Notes: a model not told the origin generated them from the sequence alone. DNA of 64,000 nucleotides from Echinicola shivajiensis (GCF_018642165.1 NZ_JAHHZM010000001.1:62001-126000), one strand, 5' to 3'; positions 44,301 to 54,303 are shown, counted from the stretch's first letter. A program made the numbers and translations.

Positions 44301-45394
44301 TGATTTTCGATATATTTCGAAATATCCTTGTTGATCTTAAATTGATTCTCGTAGGGATCATACTTATCCAGGCCCTCCTCAGTTCCAATCCACAGCACTC
44401 CAGCTGGATCAAAATACAGGGCCGAAACCAAATTATATACCAAGGATGTATTTTCCGACAACACGGAATAATACCATTGAAAATCCCCTTTTTGGATATC
44501 CTCCAATTTATCACAGACCAACAACCCACCGAGAGTCCCAACCCAATATTTACCGTCCGGGGCTTGGGCCACGCACAAAAAATATGGTCCAAGTTTGTCC
44601 CTTATTTCATCCTCATGGATATACAAATTCACAAAAGTATTGTGGTGTTTATCCAGCCTGTAAATTCCTTTTCGGGTTCCTGCGAAGATATCGCCCTTTT
44701 TATCTTCAAATATAAAATACAGGTAGGGATTGGTGACTTTTGAGCCAGGTACCGATAATGTGAAATATTCTATTTCCGAAATTATCCCCGTACTACCGAG
44801 TTTTACCTTGGCAATACCACCAGATTCATAGGATCCCACCCAAATATTTCCACTTTTATCTTCGAAAATCTCCTTTACATAATTAAATCCTTTAAGAGGG
44901 ATTTTGGTAAAAGTATTTTTTTCAGGTTCAAATAAAAACAAACCGCTATTTCTTGTGCCGACCCAAACCCGATTAAACTTATCCAAGTAAACAGAGCGGA
45001 CTTCGTTGTCCGGCAGGCTATTAGGGTCATTTTCATCGGATAAATAGGTTGTAAATACATGGGTATCGATTTGTAGGTGAGTCAAACCCTTTCTCGTTCC
45101 TATCCACAAGGAATTTGTTGCACTATCCAATTTTAAAGCGGTAATATCATCATTTTGCAAAGTATTGCTGCCTTCAGCATAACTTAAATAATGTTGAAAT
45201 TGGAATCCATCAAAACGGTTTAAACCATTAAAGGTACCTAGCCAAACAAAGCCCTGGTTGTCCTGAACGATATGCCTGATGGAGTTATGTGACAGCCCGT
45301 AGTTATCATTGTAATGCTCAAATTCTATACTTTGTGATATAGCACAAAAAGGTAAAATTATTATTAATAAACCTATTACTAAATATTGCTTCAT
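41357..45394 (-). CDS. hybrid two-component system sensor/regulator (HTCS)
   Basis: About 1345 residues when started at ATG 45394 (MKQYLVIGLLIIILPFCAISQ, signal peptide); an upstream frame start adds 33 implausible residues. The periplasmic part is a double beta-propeller of Reg_prop repeats (FVWLGTFNGLNRFDG; GVLWIGTEEGLDKYDP; GLIWAGTRKGLALFD) and a Y_Y_Y domain. Then follow one membrane helix (GIALLLLVMSLIVYF), HisKA (ISHEIRTPLSLILGPV), HATPase (NLLSNALKFTNN; GTGIGLSLVKSL), a receiver domain (VVDVMMPLMDGFEF) and an AraC-type HTH (VSEVAIAVGFNDPLYFSRRFKEQFG). HTCSs detect oligosaccharides directly and activate the adjacent utilisation genes. The 460-bp gap upstream (45395-45855) shows no gene and probably holds its promoter. 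Confidence 0.95.
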   Translation of the reverse strand: MKQYLVIGLLIIILPFCAISQSIEFEHYNDNYGLSHNSIRHIVQDNQGFVWLGTFNGLNRFDGFQFQHYLSYAEGSNTLQNDDITALKLDSATNSLWIGTRKGLTHLQIDTHVFTTYLSDENDPNSLPDNEVRSVYLDKFNRVWVGTRNSGLFLFEPEKNTFTKIPLKGFNYVKEIFEDKSGNIWVGSYESGGIAKVKLGSTGIISEIEYFTLSVPGSKVTNPYLYFIFEDKKGDIFAGTRKGIYRLDKHHNTFVNLYIHEDEIRDKLGPYFLCVAQAPDGKYWVGTLGGLLVCDKLEDIQKGDFQWYYSVLSENTSLVYNLVSALYFDPAGVLWIGTEEGLDKYDPYENQFKINKDISKYIENQVPKIRGFAKTNLNEIVVATRHNGLFISERGGVVPLFKEKHDIASIYSYDGINFYCGLWNGKVLIYNYLQKTSKIIEVGFKNSVIVNFLEYDDNLVVSSYGEGAVLLDKHTLKPSIHILPGFKINKVATDFENNLWFATEAGAVKYDLTTGDYIVYGERNQPHVGLPHENVSDIIVDSRGLIWAGTRKGLALFDAKVDAFKPNTGPKEMNGKWVTDIVEDANGYLWLNMNNNNISRFDVENNQANIYNVNSGNRLDVFSSSGFYNFDNTKVYLGGKNGIIYFSPLTIKENEWSPKPIVTAFKVNNELVLPGLKINGQVPLLKDINYSRSATLSYENRNFSIQFANAYFTNQHLNKFEYMLEGFDQNWIQTNSNSRIVQYTNLPSGTYNFKIRACNSDGIWSEVSNYSIKILPPFWASYQGIALLLLVMSLIVYFTRKQIKSRINLRRELLTEKVMRERDEKLNNEKLRFFTNISHEIRTPLSLILGPVKQILEYENSNDFINSKANLINHSTNRLLSLVNQILDFRRAETGEIKLKVTNVDILPFTKNVFYSFMELAQSKNIDFNFNVEGKAIECWIDVDKYSKILYNLLSNALKFTNNNGHVDLFIGVKEQDSKTLMIEVSDDGIGIPPESQEKIFSRFYQASNSKDSTTGTGIGLSLVKSLVEIHRGKVLVQSSANSGSIFTVELPVSKDAYNINQISYSSDEKEDVINSCFINSILPQGEYISPKSNTDVKSSVVVIDDNTELRNYVIEFLSDQYKVYGAENGKEGLELCRKIKPVLCVVDVMMPLMDGFEFVNALKSDEKISHTAVVLLTALGENENRIKGYKVGVDGYIVKPFDPSLLKSRIDNIIKIRFDLKQKFSEETESDVISLVHSQIDIDLISKIKEIIEENIAKSDLTPTFLCSELALSSSKLYRKITELTDMSPNEFIRTIRLKKSASLLKTKNYNVSEVAIAVGFNDPLYFSRRFKEQFGYAPSKLIK

Positions 45395-45855
45395 TAATGT
45401 ATTGCTTAATTTACAGTAATCTACCTGTTGCCTTATTGAAATGAAGCAACAACCTTTATCCATCAAATTGGGTTTGAAAATACAAGTCCACATGTATAAA
45501 CTTACCTATTTGATATTTTTAACCAGCCAATTTAATTTCAAGGTTAAGTATAAACATTTACTTCTGAAAACGGCATCAAACAAAGGACACATGCTAAAAA
45601 CAAATATTTACACATCATTATTGATTTGCTATATAATAGCATTCCTTTTACCTGATCATCTTCTATCGCCCTCGCCCACAAGTCCTATTGTTCGTGTTCA
45701 ATTACAAGAAACTTAAATCCCTAGATATTTACATTCTGGCTTTCCTTCAGCTGTACCGAACATTTGCCCCTATTTACCAACATACATACCCATTTAAGTA
45801 ATATTCAAATAAAAACCTCAAAATCCGCTTAAGGAAAATATTCTAGAATTAGAAT

Positions 45856-48207
45856 TTATTTAAGGTCTTCATTAGCCAAGTTATTGTCCATAGGAACATT
45901 TGAACTGTTGGTCATTTGAAGCTCTAGCTTTCCTCCATGAGTAATTTGATCATGATGAATCACAAATTCTTTTGTGGACTTATTATTTAATCGAACCGAT
46001 TGGACATATACATTTTCCTTGCTGTTATTATTAGCTTCAATAATAAAGTTGGAATTTGAATAATAATCTGGATTCAATTTAATAATGACTTTGTCAAACA
46101 TAGGACTTCCTATTTGATATTCAGGGTTTTCATCGACCCCACCATTCATTTGAAACAAACCTATTTTCATTAAAACAGATAAACTTCCCATTAGCCCCTG
46201 ATCTTCATCTCCATTATAGCCCGTCGAAGGGGATAGACCACTGAAAGTTTTTTCAACCACCTTTCGTGACCAGTATTGGGTTAGGCTTGGGCTTCCAATT
46301 TTGTGAAAAACAAAAGCCGTTTGAATCGATGGCTGATTCCCATAGTTGATGGGTATTCTTCTATATTCCGGGTGTTCTTCCACATCATGTGATGTACCTG
46401 CCGTAAACCCCATTTTTTCTGCCTCAATAAACTGTCTGTTGAGCTTTTCCACGGCTTTTTCTGCTCCCCCCATTAGATTTGCCAAACCTTCCAGGTTGTG
46501 CGGTACAAACCAGGTAGCTTGAGCACTGTTCGCTTCAACAAACCCTACTTTATATTCATATGGATCAAAATTCCCATACCACTCACTGTTTACATTTTTA
46601 GGCCTCATCCAACCTGAAGTTTCATCATAAACATTCCTGAAATTTTCTGAACGTTTTAGGAAATAATTGTAGTCGTCCTTAAGTCCCAGTTTTTTGGCCA
46701 GTTGTGCAAGCGTCCAATCCTGATAGGCATACTCCAATGTCAGGCTTCCCCCTTCCTGATGCCCCCCAAATCCTCCTTCTGGGATAGGATAGGGAACCAC
46801 CCCATTTTCCATATAGTATTTTAAGCCACCTCCGAGATTTGAGTAATGTTCATAACCGGCCTTTTCCATCATCCCCCCTGGCATATGGTTCTTCTTCAAA
46901 GCTTGGTAAATATTTTCCAAATCCTCGACAATTAATCCTTCTTGAATTGCACTTACAATAAAGGGTGTGCTGGAAGCACCTGTCATTACATTGGTATAAT
47001 TCCCCCCGGATGGCCCTCTGGGGATTAATCCCCCATCTTTTTGATACTGCAAAAGTGAATAAACAAATTGCCTTTTAATTTCAGGATAAACCAAGCCCCA
47101 AAGTGTATTGATTGTCCATTGAGCGCCCCAAAAGGAATCAGAATTGAAGTGGTTAAATTTGGGTTTCCCGTTTTCATCCAATGGTAACTGCCCTACCCTA
47201 AATTCTTGACCAGTATTATCTGGGTATGCACCATTTACATCACTAATAATTCTTCGCCCCTGCAAAGCGTGCCATAAATCAGTATAAAATCTTCTTTGAT
47301 CATTTACCGTTCCTCCCTCAACTATAATTCTACCCAATAAATTGTTCCACTCATTTTTTGATTGGGCCACTACCTTATCAAAATCCCAATGCGGTAATTC
47401 TTTATCGATATTATTTCGGGCATTTTCCAATGATGTGTAAGAGATTCCCACTTTCATGAGGACTTTCATTCCATCATTATTGATTTTTACCAGATAGTTG
47501 CCTGTTTTTTCATCTTGGTTGAGATCTTTGATCTCATTGTCAAGTATTATGTGGAAGAAAACAGTAACTGGTTTTGGCCTTCTATGAGTCGGGCTGATCA
47601 CCACTTTTCCTGAAAGCTCATGATCACCAACCCTCTTTAGCTCACCATCCTTGTTTTCACAAGGACCTAATAAGGTGTTGAGATTAAACAATATCGATGC
47701 TTGCTTATTGGATGGAAATGTATATTGATGTAAACCGACACGTGTTGTACTCGTTATTTCTGATTTAATTTTGTACCTGTCAAGCTCTATATAATGATAC
47801 CCCGGTGTTATTTTTTCAGTTTCATGGCTGAACTTAGAATAAAAATCTTCATACACAGAATTTATATTTTCCGATGAAATAGTAACAGGCATAACTGATA
47901 CGCCAGCCATCTGCCATGCGTGAATATGACTAAACCCCTTGATGGTATCCGTATTATACCTATATCCACTTCCCCATGCCCCATCAATTTCAGTATCAGG
48001 GCTGAGATTTACCATTCCAAAAGGCCTACTTGCCGAGGAAAAGAAAAACCACCTTGAATTCTCTGTGTCAAGTTCAGGGTATACCAAATCTGCGTATAAA
48101 TGGCTTTCAGAAGCTTTGCCATCCGACTTCACATTTTGTGTACAAGCCACAAGTGTTCCTACTACCAGAAAAAATAAAAATTGAATTAATAAATTGTTCT
48201 TGATCAT
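45856..48207 (-). CDS. GH92-family glycosidase (alpha-mannosidase family)
   Basis: A 783-residue lipoprotein (FFLVVGTLVAC). It starts ADLVYPELDTENSRWFFFSSASRPFGMVNLSPDTE and continues GFSHIHAWQMAG, both GH92 hallmarks. The catalytic (alpha/alpha)6 domain contains GGHQEGGSLTLEYAYQDWTLAQLA, WFVPHNLEGLANLMGG, and GYNGDEDQGLMGS carrying the base aspartates. The usual G-N-E-P motif reads INYGNQPS, with Gln at residue 625 where the family has Glu, considered the catalytic acid. GH92 enzymes are Ca-dependent exo-alpha-mannosidases; the Gln form is known from enzymes acting on mannose-1-phosphate links. It follows SusD on the minus strand after a hairpin. Confidence 0.85.
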   Translation of the reverse strand: MIKNNLLIQFLFFLVVGTLVACTQNVKSDGKASESHLYADLVYPELDTENSRWFFFSSASRPFGMVNLSPDTEIDGAWGSGYRYNTDTIKGFSHIHAWQMAGVSVMPVTISSENINSVYEDFYSKFSHETEKITPGYHYIELDRYKIKSEITSTTRVGLHQYTFPSNKQASILFNLNTLLGPCENKDGELKRVGDHELSGKVVISPTHRRPKPVTVFFHIILDNEIKDLNQDEKTGNYLVKINNDGMKVLMKVGISYTSLENARNNIDKELPHWDFDKVVAQSKNEWNNLLGRIIVEGGTVNDQRRFYTDLWHALQGRRIISDVNGAYPDNTGQEFRVGQLPLDENGKPKFNHFNSDSFWGAQWTINTLWGLVYPEIKRQFVYSLLQYQKDGGLIPRGPSGGNYTNVMTGASSTPFIVSAIQEGLIVEDLENIYQALKKNHMPGGMMEKAGYEHYSNLGGGLKYYMENGVVPYPIPEGGFGGHQEGGSLTLEYAYQDWTLAQLAKKLGLKDDYNYFLKRSENFRNVYDETSGWMRPKNVNSEWYGNFDPYEYKVGFVEANSAQATWFVPHNLEGLANLMGGAEKAVEKLNRQFIEAEKMGFTAGTSHDVEEHPEYRRIPINYGNQPSIQTAFVFHKIGSPSLTQYWSRKVVEKTFSGLSPSTGYNGDEDQGLMGSLSVLMKIGLFQMNGGVDENPEYQIGSPMFDKVIIKLNPDYYSNSNFIIEANNNSKENVYVQSVRLNNKSTKEFVIHHDQITHGGKLELQMTNSSNVPMDNNLANEDLK

Positions 48208-48333
48208 GTATTTTCAGATTAAACAGCGCTCCAATCGTTTTTATTTATAAAATCACAGTTAAAACATTTCCAATTTATTCCACTCACTAAATCCACCCTC
48301 TAGATATTTTAATCTATGTGCCATCAAGATTTA

Positions 48334-48375
48334 AGTTTAAAAGGCAGATGATAATTTACCCCTGCCTTTTAAACT
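48334..48375 (-). terminator. 14-bp-stem hairpin after SusD
   Basis: AGTTTAAAAGGCAG pairs perfectly with CTGCCTTTTAAACT around a 14-base loop, about 50 bp downstream of the SusD stop on the minus strand. The A/T-rich lower stem supplies a U-run. It may partly separate susCD from the enzyme genes. Confidence 0.65.
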
Positions 48376-48423
48376 ATAAATCACCTTTAAATAACTGTGA
48401 AGATTACCTTCAAAAGGCTATTT

Positions 48424-50262
48424 TTAATATTCAGGATTTTGAGATATTGAAGGAATAGATCTATCGATCTCTTTCTGAGGAATCGGACGTAAATAATGTC
48501 TGTCTTGCAGCTCCCCAACTGATGCCGTCCATGGGTTCATCAATGTGGTACGCTCAATCAGTTTTCCTGTTCTTTTCAAATCAAACCAACGGCTATATTC
48601 TCCCATCAATTCCCTTGCCCGCTCATCCAAAATCATATCTATGTCCAGGTTTCCGTTTGCGCGGTAGGATATTGTACTCATGGAAGCCAGGTTCGTCAGA
48701 TCCTGAGCACGCATCGGATCAGCGCCAGCATTGGCACCGAGTGCCCTGTCAACTATGGCATTATAATAAACTTCTGCACCTCCCAGATCGCCCCCGGTAG
48801 CTCCCTTAATTATTGCTTCGGCTGCTATGAGATATGCTTCAGCAGAGCGGAATAAGGCAAGGTTAAAGGTTCCTTGAGCGTCATCATAGGGGATTCCTGG
48901 TTCCCAGAATTTCCACATAAGAGGGGTTTTATCTTGAGAGTGATAGGGAGAAATTGGGTTAATTCCAATTTCATCCAGGTTCAGTACTGCATAGGGCTTG
49001 CTTCCTCCTACATCCATACCTTTGTCTTGGTCGTTGGCAGGCTTATTCCATGGAGGAAAATACAGTACAGTATCTCCTTTTGCAATATCGATGGTCGAAG
49101 ACGGATTATCTAAATCAGGCACAAAACCGGTAACATCGGTCAATGCGTACATCGCTTCTACGAAATTGTGATGGTACCTTGTATCGATATCCGGATCGAA
49201 CAATCTATACGCTGCAGGGCTCACAATATAATTCCCTAACGCGCCATTACGGTTGTAGTGACTTGTTCTTCCCAAAGAGCCAGGAATATCTTCAGCACCT
49301 CCTCCAAAAATCGAATGGTAATCATTTCCAATCCCATACTCCGTCTCACCTTCATCACTGCCATTCGTTAAAATATTATCACTGTATTGTACCGCAAATA
49401 CTATTTCATCGCTCTTATCATTTTGAGTTGGAAAAGTTTCTTCCAGCGGGTTTTCAGCGTGAAGTGGAAATAATTTGTGATACTCAGGTTCCAAGGGATA
49501 ATTTGCTATGATCTTATCTGCATAATCAAGCGCCTTATTGAAATCTTCTGCTGTTCCACCAAGTGAATTGTTAAAATTCCACCCCCTTGTTAAATGAACC
49601 CTTGCCAATAGAAACTGTGCGGCACCTTTTGTTGCCCTACCGTACTCAGTATTACCTTTGGTAGGCAGTATCGATTCTACTTCTTCAAGATCTTTAATAA
49701 TTTGGTCATATACCTGTGCTGCGGGCACTTTGATGACTTCCCTACTGCTCGTGGTTATTTCCTCCAAAGGCATTGGAATATCGCCCCACTGTTGCACTGC
49801 ATAGAAATAAGCATATGCTCTAAGGAATTTAGCTTCTGCTACTCTGATGGCCAAGCGATCAGGGTCCATTCCTTGAACACCTTCCTGTCTTGATATTGCG
49901 GTATTTGTCCTGGCAATTTGTTTGTATAACAAATCCCATAGAGCAGTAGCCGGTTCAATATTAGGGGTAAATCGAATATCATACACGTTCAAAGCGTTGC
50001 CCTGATTTCCACTTCCCGCTTCGTCCCATGAAGCACTGGTAAATATATCAGTGCCCATTAAAACTAAATCTCGCTCTTTATGTATTTCCCTTAGCTTTGT
50101 ATAGTTAGATCGGACAAGATCTTCGAATCCCTGCTCAGTCACATAATAATTATCTGTAGTCTGGTAAGAAACCGAATTTTCATCCAAAAACCCCTCACAA
50201 CCGACACATAATACAAACAAAAAGACCAGAGCTATGCTATATTGTTTCTTAAATAGTTTCAT
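48424..50262 (-). CDS. SusD/RagB-type glycan-binding lipoprotein
   Basis: A 612-residue lipoprotein: LVFLFVLCVGC lipobox (Cys near residue 22) followed by EGFLDENSVSYQTTDNYYVTEQGFEDLVRSNYTKL, the standard SusD N-terminus. TPR helices are seen in AEAKFLRAYAYFYAVQQWGDIPMPL and AAQFLLARVHLTRGWNF. The C-terminal SusD domain includes FNLALFRSAEAYLIAAEAIIKG and ILDERARELMGEYSRWFDLKRTGKL. Full length for the glycan-type family. It lies 32 bp downstream of SusC, forming the import complex of this locus. Confidence 0.93.
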   Translation of the reverse strand: MKLFKKQYSIALVFLFVLCVGCEGFLDENSVSYQTTDNYYVTEQGFEDLVRSNYTKLREIHKERDLVLMGTDIFTSASWDEAGSGNQGNALNVYDIRFTPNIEPATALWDLLYKQIARTNTAISRQEGVQGMDPDRLAIRVAEAKFLRAYAYFYAVQQWGDIPMPLEEITTSSREVIKVPAAQVYDQIIKDLEEVESILPTKGNTEYGRATKGAAQFLLARVHLTRGWNFNNSLGGTAEDFNKALDYADKIIANYPLEPEYHKLFPLHAENPLEETFPTQNDKSDEIVFAVQYSDNILTNGSDEGETEYGIGNDYHSIFGGGAEDIPGSLGRTSHYNRNGALGNYIVSPAAYRLFDPDIDTRYHHNFVEAMYALTDVTGFVPDLDNPSSTIDIAKGDTVLYFPPWNKPANDQDKGMDVGGSKPYAVLNLDEIGINPISPYHSQDKTPLMWKFWEPGIPYDDAQGTFNLALFRSAEAYLIAAEAIIKGATGGDLGGAEVYYNAIVDRALGANAGADPMRAQDLTNLASMSTISYRANGNLDIDMILDERARELMGEYSRWFDLKRTGKLIERTTLMNPWTASVGELQDRHYLRPIPQKEIDRSIPSISQNPEY

Positions 50263-50294
50263 ATTATTATTTTTTACAATCCGTTATTAATCGA

Positions 50295-53282
50295 TTAGAA
50301 TGAGACATTAAAGCCCAACAAATAGGTTGCAGTAGGAATGCCGTCATTGTAGGTACTGGAATTAAATTCCGGATCCATTCCATCAAAATCATAGAAAACA
50401 AATGGATTGGTTATCTGGCCATACATTCTAAACTTGCTAAAACCAATTTTATCCAACACGGACCTTGGTAAGGTATAACCAAAAGTAATATCAGAGACTC
50501 TTACAAAACTTGCGTCTTGGTATTGGATTGCAATCCTGTAAGGATTTGGTACCCCAGGTCCATAATAATCATTGGTAGGATTGTTAACTGTCCAGTAATT
50601 CAGGTTTAATACATTATATCTTCCTGCACCTATCTCGCCCATCGTCCCCCTTAACATATTATTTCTGAACATAGCGCCCTGGCTAGTATATATCAGAAAA
50701 GACAAGTCAAAATTGCCATAGAAAAACTTATTGGTCATACCCATGGTCCAATCAGGTTGTTCCGAACCAATTATGGTCCTATCATCCATTCCATCATTTG
50801 AGGAAATAGTACCATCTCCATTTTGATCGACCACTTTTACAGAACCGGGTACCTGACCATATTCAGCAGCTTGGGCTTCCTCATCCAATTGCCAGATCCC
50901 ACCAAATTCATAGTCATATAGAGCATTTAAGGGGTGACCTACAAATAGACCTGTAGAAATATCAGCTTGTATTCCCTTACTGCCGATGGAGATTACTTCA
51001 TTGACATTTTTGGCAAAGTTGATATTGGTGTACCATTTAAATTTATCACTGGCAATATTTACCGTATTCAATGTTAGCTCTACCCCCCTATTGGCCACTT
51101 CACCAACGTTAGTCGTCACACTGCTAAACCCGGAAGAAGTAGGAATTTGCTCATTATAAATCAAATCAACCGTATTCCTGTGGTAATATTCAATAGTACC
51201 CCCTATCCTATTGTTAAGAAACCCCATATTGATACCAATATTCAATTCTTTACTTTTTTCCCAACTCAAAGAATTATCGGCCAAATTTCCAGGTGCAAAA
51301 CCAAATGCATCCGATCCATCAAAATCATAGGCCGTTTTGATCAATCTTGCTTTGGTACTATAAGGACTTACAGCACTATTTCCCACGTAACCATAGCTCA
51401 CTCTAAGTTTCAAATCAGAAACTGCATCCAAATTCTTAATAAAATCTTCGTCACCCAATCTCCACGCAACGGCTACTGAAGGGAAAAAATCCCATTTATT
51501 ACCTTCGCTAAGCTGGGAAGCCCCATCCCATCTGCCAGTAAGTGTCAACAGGTATTTATCGCTGAAACCATACATTACCCTTCCCATATATGAAAGCAAT
51601 GATCGCTCTGTCAACCTTGTATCTAACTGAACGGGTCTCCCGGTACCAAATGCGTACCACAAGGAGTTATATGGAAGCTCATCAACATAACTGTCCATTT
51701 CTTCATTTCTTTCCTGGAAGGTACTTTGTACACCTGTAACCGTGAAATCATGCTTACCTATGTTCTTTTTGTAGGTAATAATATTATCCAGCGTATAATT
51801 AGAAATATCATCAGTTTCCCTGTAGGCTCTTGGCAAAAGAGTGGTTTTTCGATCCTTTGTCATTGTCCCTCTATATTGCCCCCACCTTGAATTGCTTATG
51901 CCAGCTGAAATGGAGGATCGGATAGACAATCCCTGCACGGGATTTAATTCTAAATATGCATTACCAAAGAAATTATCAGACCTTGTTTCATCCTGAAAAT
52001 TATTCGGGTCCATTTCGATGAGCGGATTTAATACTTGCTTATCATTAATACCCATCCAAGCAGCATATCCATTCCAAGATAAATCCTGGTTTTCATCCGG
52101 GTTAATAATATCATCAAACATAGCAACACCGGTCGGGCGTGCACGATAAGCACTCCTCAATGCTTCATTGGAACCCAATTCTTGTTTTGCAACGCTATAA
52201 TTAGCAGTAAAACCTACATTAAGAAACTTGGTTAACTTGCTGTCCAAACTACCTTTGAGGTTGTATCTCTGGAATTTGGTATGCTTTAATGCACCGCCTT
52301 CATTCAAATATCCACCTGAAAAATGATAATTGGTGTTGTCGCTTCCTCCTCCAACTGATAATGAATGATTTGTTTGTAATGCCGATCTAGAAATTTTATC
52401 AAGCCAATCTGTACTATTACCAGAATTGACCAAATCCATTTCTGTTGAAGTAAATGAACGGCCCTGAGGATATCCATTTAATTCGCGATCAGTCACACTG
52501 GCTTTATAAAATTGTTGCGCATTCATCATTTCTGGAAGATGGGCAGGTGTATTAACCCCCACATAACCATCATAGCTTACTACCGGCTTACCTTTTGCAC
52601 CTCTTTTGGTAGAAATAATGATCACTCCATTTGCTCCCCTTGAACCATAAATAGCAGTAGATGAAGCATCCTTAAGTATATCCATGGATTCGATATCCGC
52701 TGGGTTCAGGGCGTTTAAATCCCCCCCCATCACACCATCAATTACAACGAGTGGTTCGTTGCTATAATTAATTGAACTCAGGCCCCGAATATTAATATTA
52801 TATCCGGCTCCCGGTCTGCTGTTCTGTTTAGTAACGATTACACCCGCAGCTTGGCCTTGAATGGCTTTAGCAGCCTGTACTGGATTTGCACGGACAATAT
52901 CTTCGGATTTGACTGAACCTATGGCCCCTGTCGCGTCTTTCCGTTCTACCTCACCGTATCCGATGACAACCACTTCCTCCATCGAAGTAATATCTGGGAT
53001 CATGGACAAATTAATGACAGACTGATTCCCTACTTGGATTTCCTGAGATCTGAACCCAATAGAACTAAATACCAAAACCGCATCAGGCCCCGATACCTCT
53101 AGTGAATAGCTCCCATCAATATCCGTTACGGCACCACTCGTTGTCCCTTTAATGAGGATATTTACACCAGGTATCGTCGTCTTTTCACTGTCTGTTACTA
53201 CCCCAGTAATTTTGGTCTGTGCCCAGGATGTTCCAGCAAAGCCCAACAACAGGACAATCAATAAGAGTTTAAGTTTTTTCAT
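50295..53282 (-). CDS. SusC/RagA-type TonB-dependent transporter
   Basis: A 995-residue outer-membrane transporter: signal peptide (LLLIVLLLGFAGTSWAQ), carboxypeptidase-like regulatory domain (ITGVVTDSEKTTIPGVNILIKG), a TonB box region (MEEVVVIGYGEVERKDATGAI) and a plug with DILKDASSTAIYGSRGANGV. The barrel follows, ending TYLLGFNVSF with the terminal Phe that guides barrel assembly. It imports oligosaccharides captured by the adjacent SusD. As first gene of the minus-strand series it follows a long 5' region with a strong hairpin. Confidence 0.95.
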   Translation of the reverse strand: MKKLKLLLIVLLLGFAGTSWAQTKITGVVTDSEKTTIPGVNILIKGTTSGAVTDIDGSYSLEVSGPDAVLVFSSIGFRSQEIQVGNQSVINLSMIPDITSMEEVVVIGYGEVERKDATGAIGSVKSEDIVRANPVQAAKAIQGQAAGVIVTKQNSRPGAGYNINIRGLSSINYSNEPLVVIDGVMGGDLNALNPADIESMDILKDASSTAIYGSRGANGVIIISTKRGAKGKPVVSYDGYVGVNTPAHLPEMMNAQQFYKASVTDRELNGYPQGRSFTSTEMDLVNSGNSTDWLDKISRSALQTNHSLSVGGGSDNTNYHFSGGYLNEGGALKHTKFQRYNLKGSLDSKLTKFLNVGFTANYSVAKQELGSNEALRSAYRARPTGVAMFDDIINPDENQDLSWNGYAAWMGINDKQVLNPLIEMDPNNFQDETRSDNFFGNAYLELNPVQGLSIRSSISAGISNSRWGQYRGTMTKDRKTTLLPRAYRETDDISNYTLDNIITYKKNIGKHDFTVTGVQSTFQERNEEMDSYVDELPYNSLWYAFGTGRPVQLDTRLTERSLLSYMGRVMYGFSDKYLLTLTGRWDGASQLSEGNKWDFFPSVAVAWRLGDEDFIKNLDAVSDLKLRVSYGYVGNSAVSPYSTKARLIKTAYDFDGSDAFGFAPGNLADNSLSWEKSKELNIGINMGFLNNRIGGTIEYYHRNTVDLIYNEQIPTSSGFSSVTTNVGEVANRGVELTLNTVNIASDKFKWYTNINFAKNVNEVISIGSKGIQADISTGLFVGHPLNALYDYEFGGIWQLDEEAQAAEYGQVPGSVKVVDQNGDGTISSNDGMDDRTIIGSEQPDWTMGMTNKFFYGNFDLSFLIYTSQGAMFRNNMLRGTMGEIGAGRYNVLNLNYWTVNNPTNDYYGPGVPNPYRIAIQYQDASFVRVSDITFGYTLPRSVLDKIGFSKFRMYGQITNPFVFYDFDGMDPEFNSSTYNDGIPTATYLLGFNVSF

Positions 53283-53535
53283 AGAATTTTATTTTAGGTT
53301 TATTATTAATCTCAATTTCTTCAATTGGATATCCCCGAAATAAGGACAATAAGCTCTTTATTAAATGGATTTTTTATTCAAAAACATGGACGAATCGCTT
53401 TAGGGGCAAAAAATCTTCATTTCCGTAGATGAATATATTAAACTATAAATGGCAGGATTGACAAGCATATTAAGTCACACTTTACTTAATTTATTTAAGT
53501 GGAATTGGGTAATTTCCAAGTTAAAGTGGATATCA

Positions 53536-53574
53536 ATAGAAAATAGGTGAGTCAAAATACCACCTATTTTCTAT
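53536..53574 (-). promoter_or_regulatory. 14-bp hairpin in the susC upstream region
   Basis: ATAGAAAATAGGTG pairs perfectly with CACCTATTTTCTAT around an 11-nt loop, about 255 bp upstream of the SusC start. It could be a leader-RNA structure, a terminator for transcripts from either side, or an inverted operator. The rest of 53283-54408 has no convincing gene. Confidence 0.4.
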
Positions 53575-53897
53575 TGGTTTATAGGATAAGTTTTTCGCTG
53601 ATCATTTTTATGATAGCGGATAAAATCATTATTCTACTTGAATTGAATTATTGATTTTAATTAGCGGGAATGTTGGGTAGCTGATATTCCAGCAAACATT
53701 GATTTTGTTTTAATTATTAATGCTTTTGATATCTATTATTCATTGATAAATTATTTTTTTTGAAGGGAATTTTCCTTCTCAGCCGAGACCTTCCCCAACA
53801 GCATTTTGAGGCCAGTTTGACCATGCGAAAATGAATGGGATATTGTTGGAAAAAAATATTTTCCTTCTTTTAAAAACTTATTAACATTCATATTTCT

Positions 53898-53911
53898 CGG
53901 AATCGATTTCG
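53898..53911. promoter_or_regulatory. AATCGATT-type operator-like site 1
   Basis: CGGAATCGATTTCG, a 14-bp near-palindrome with a central CG, one mismatched pair. The architecture resembles LacI-family operators. Two more sites follow in the same intergenic region. Confidence 0.4.
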
Positions 53912-54171
53912 CAATTAAAATGAATCCTTTATTTGACATGTTTTAATTTAATTGTCATTTTTAGAATTCAAAAAATTTAATCTAACATAAAACACCTACT
54001 TTGAAAGTTTCTTTTTATATAGTGCAATATATTGATGGATTAATTTTGTTTTCATTCTGGAAATTCACCAAATCAATAATCCAAATAGAATCATTGCTCC
54101 CATTTTTCGATGGTGAATACCCAGCGGGTCAGAAGACTTTTTGCATTGAATCAAACTTTCGTAATGAAGAT

Positions 54172-54189
54172 TGCGCAATCGATAGCACA
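54172..54189. promoter_or_regulatory. AATCGATA-type operator-like site 2
   Basis: TGCGCAATCGATAGCACA, an imperfect 18-bp palindrome around ATCGAT, sharing GCAATCGATAGC exactly with site 3. Confidence 0.4.
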
Positions 54190-54303
54190 AATAGAGTAAA
54201 GTACCAAGTTTACAGAATGATTATTAAACCACACAATTTAATAATTAACAACTATGCAGGTGAAATTCAATTGATTTTGAAGAAAACTTTCAAATTAAGA
54301 ATT

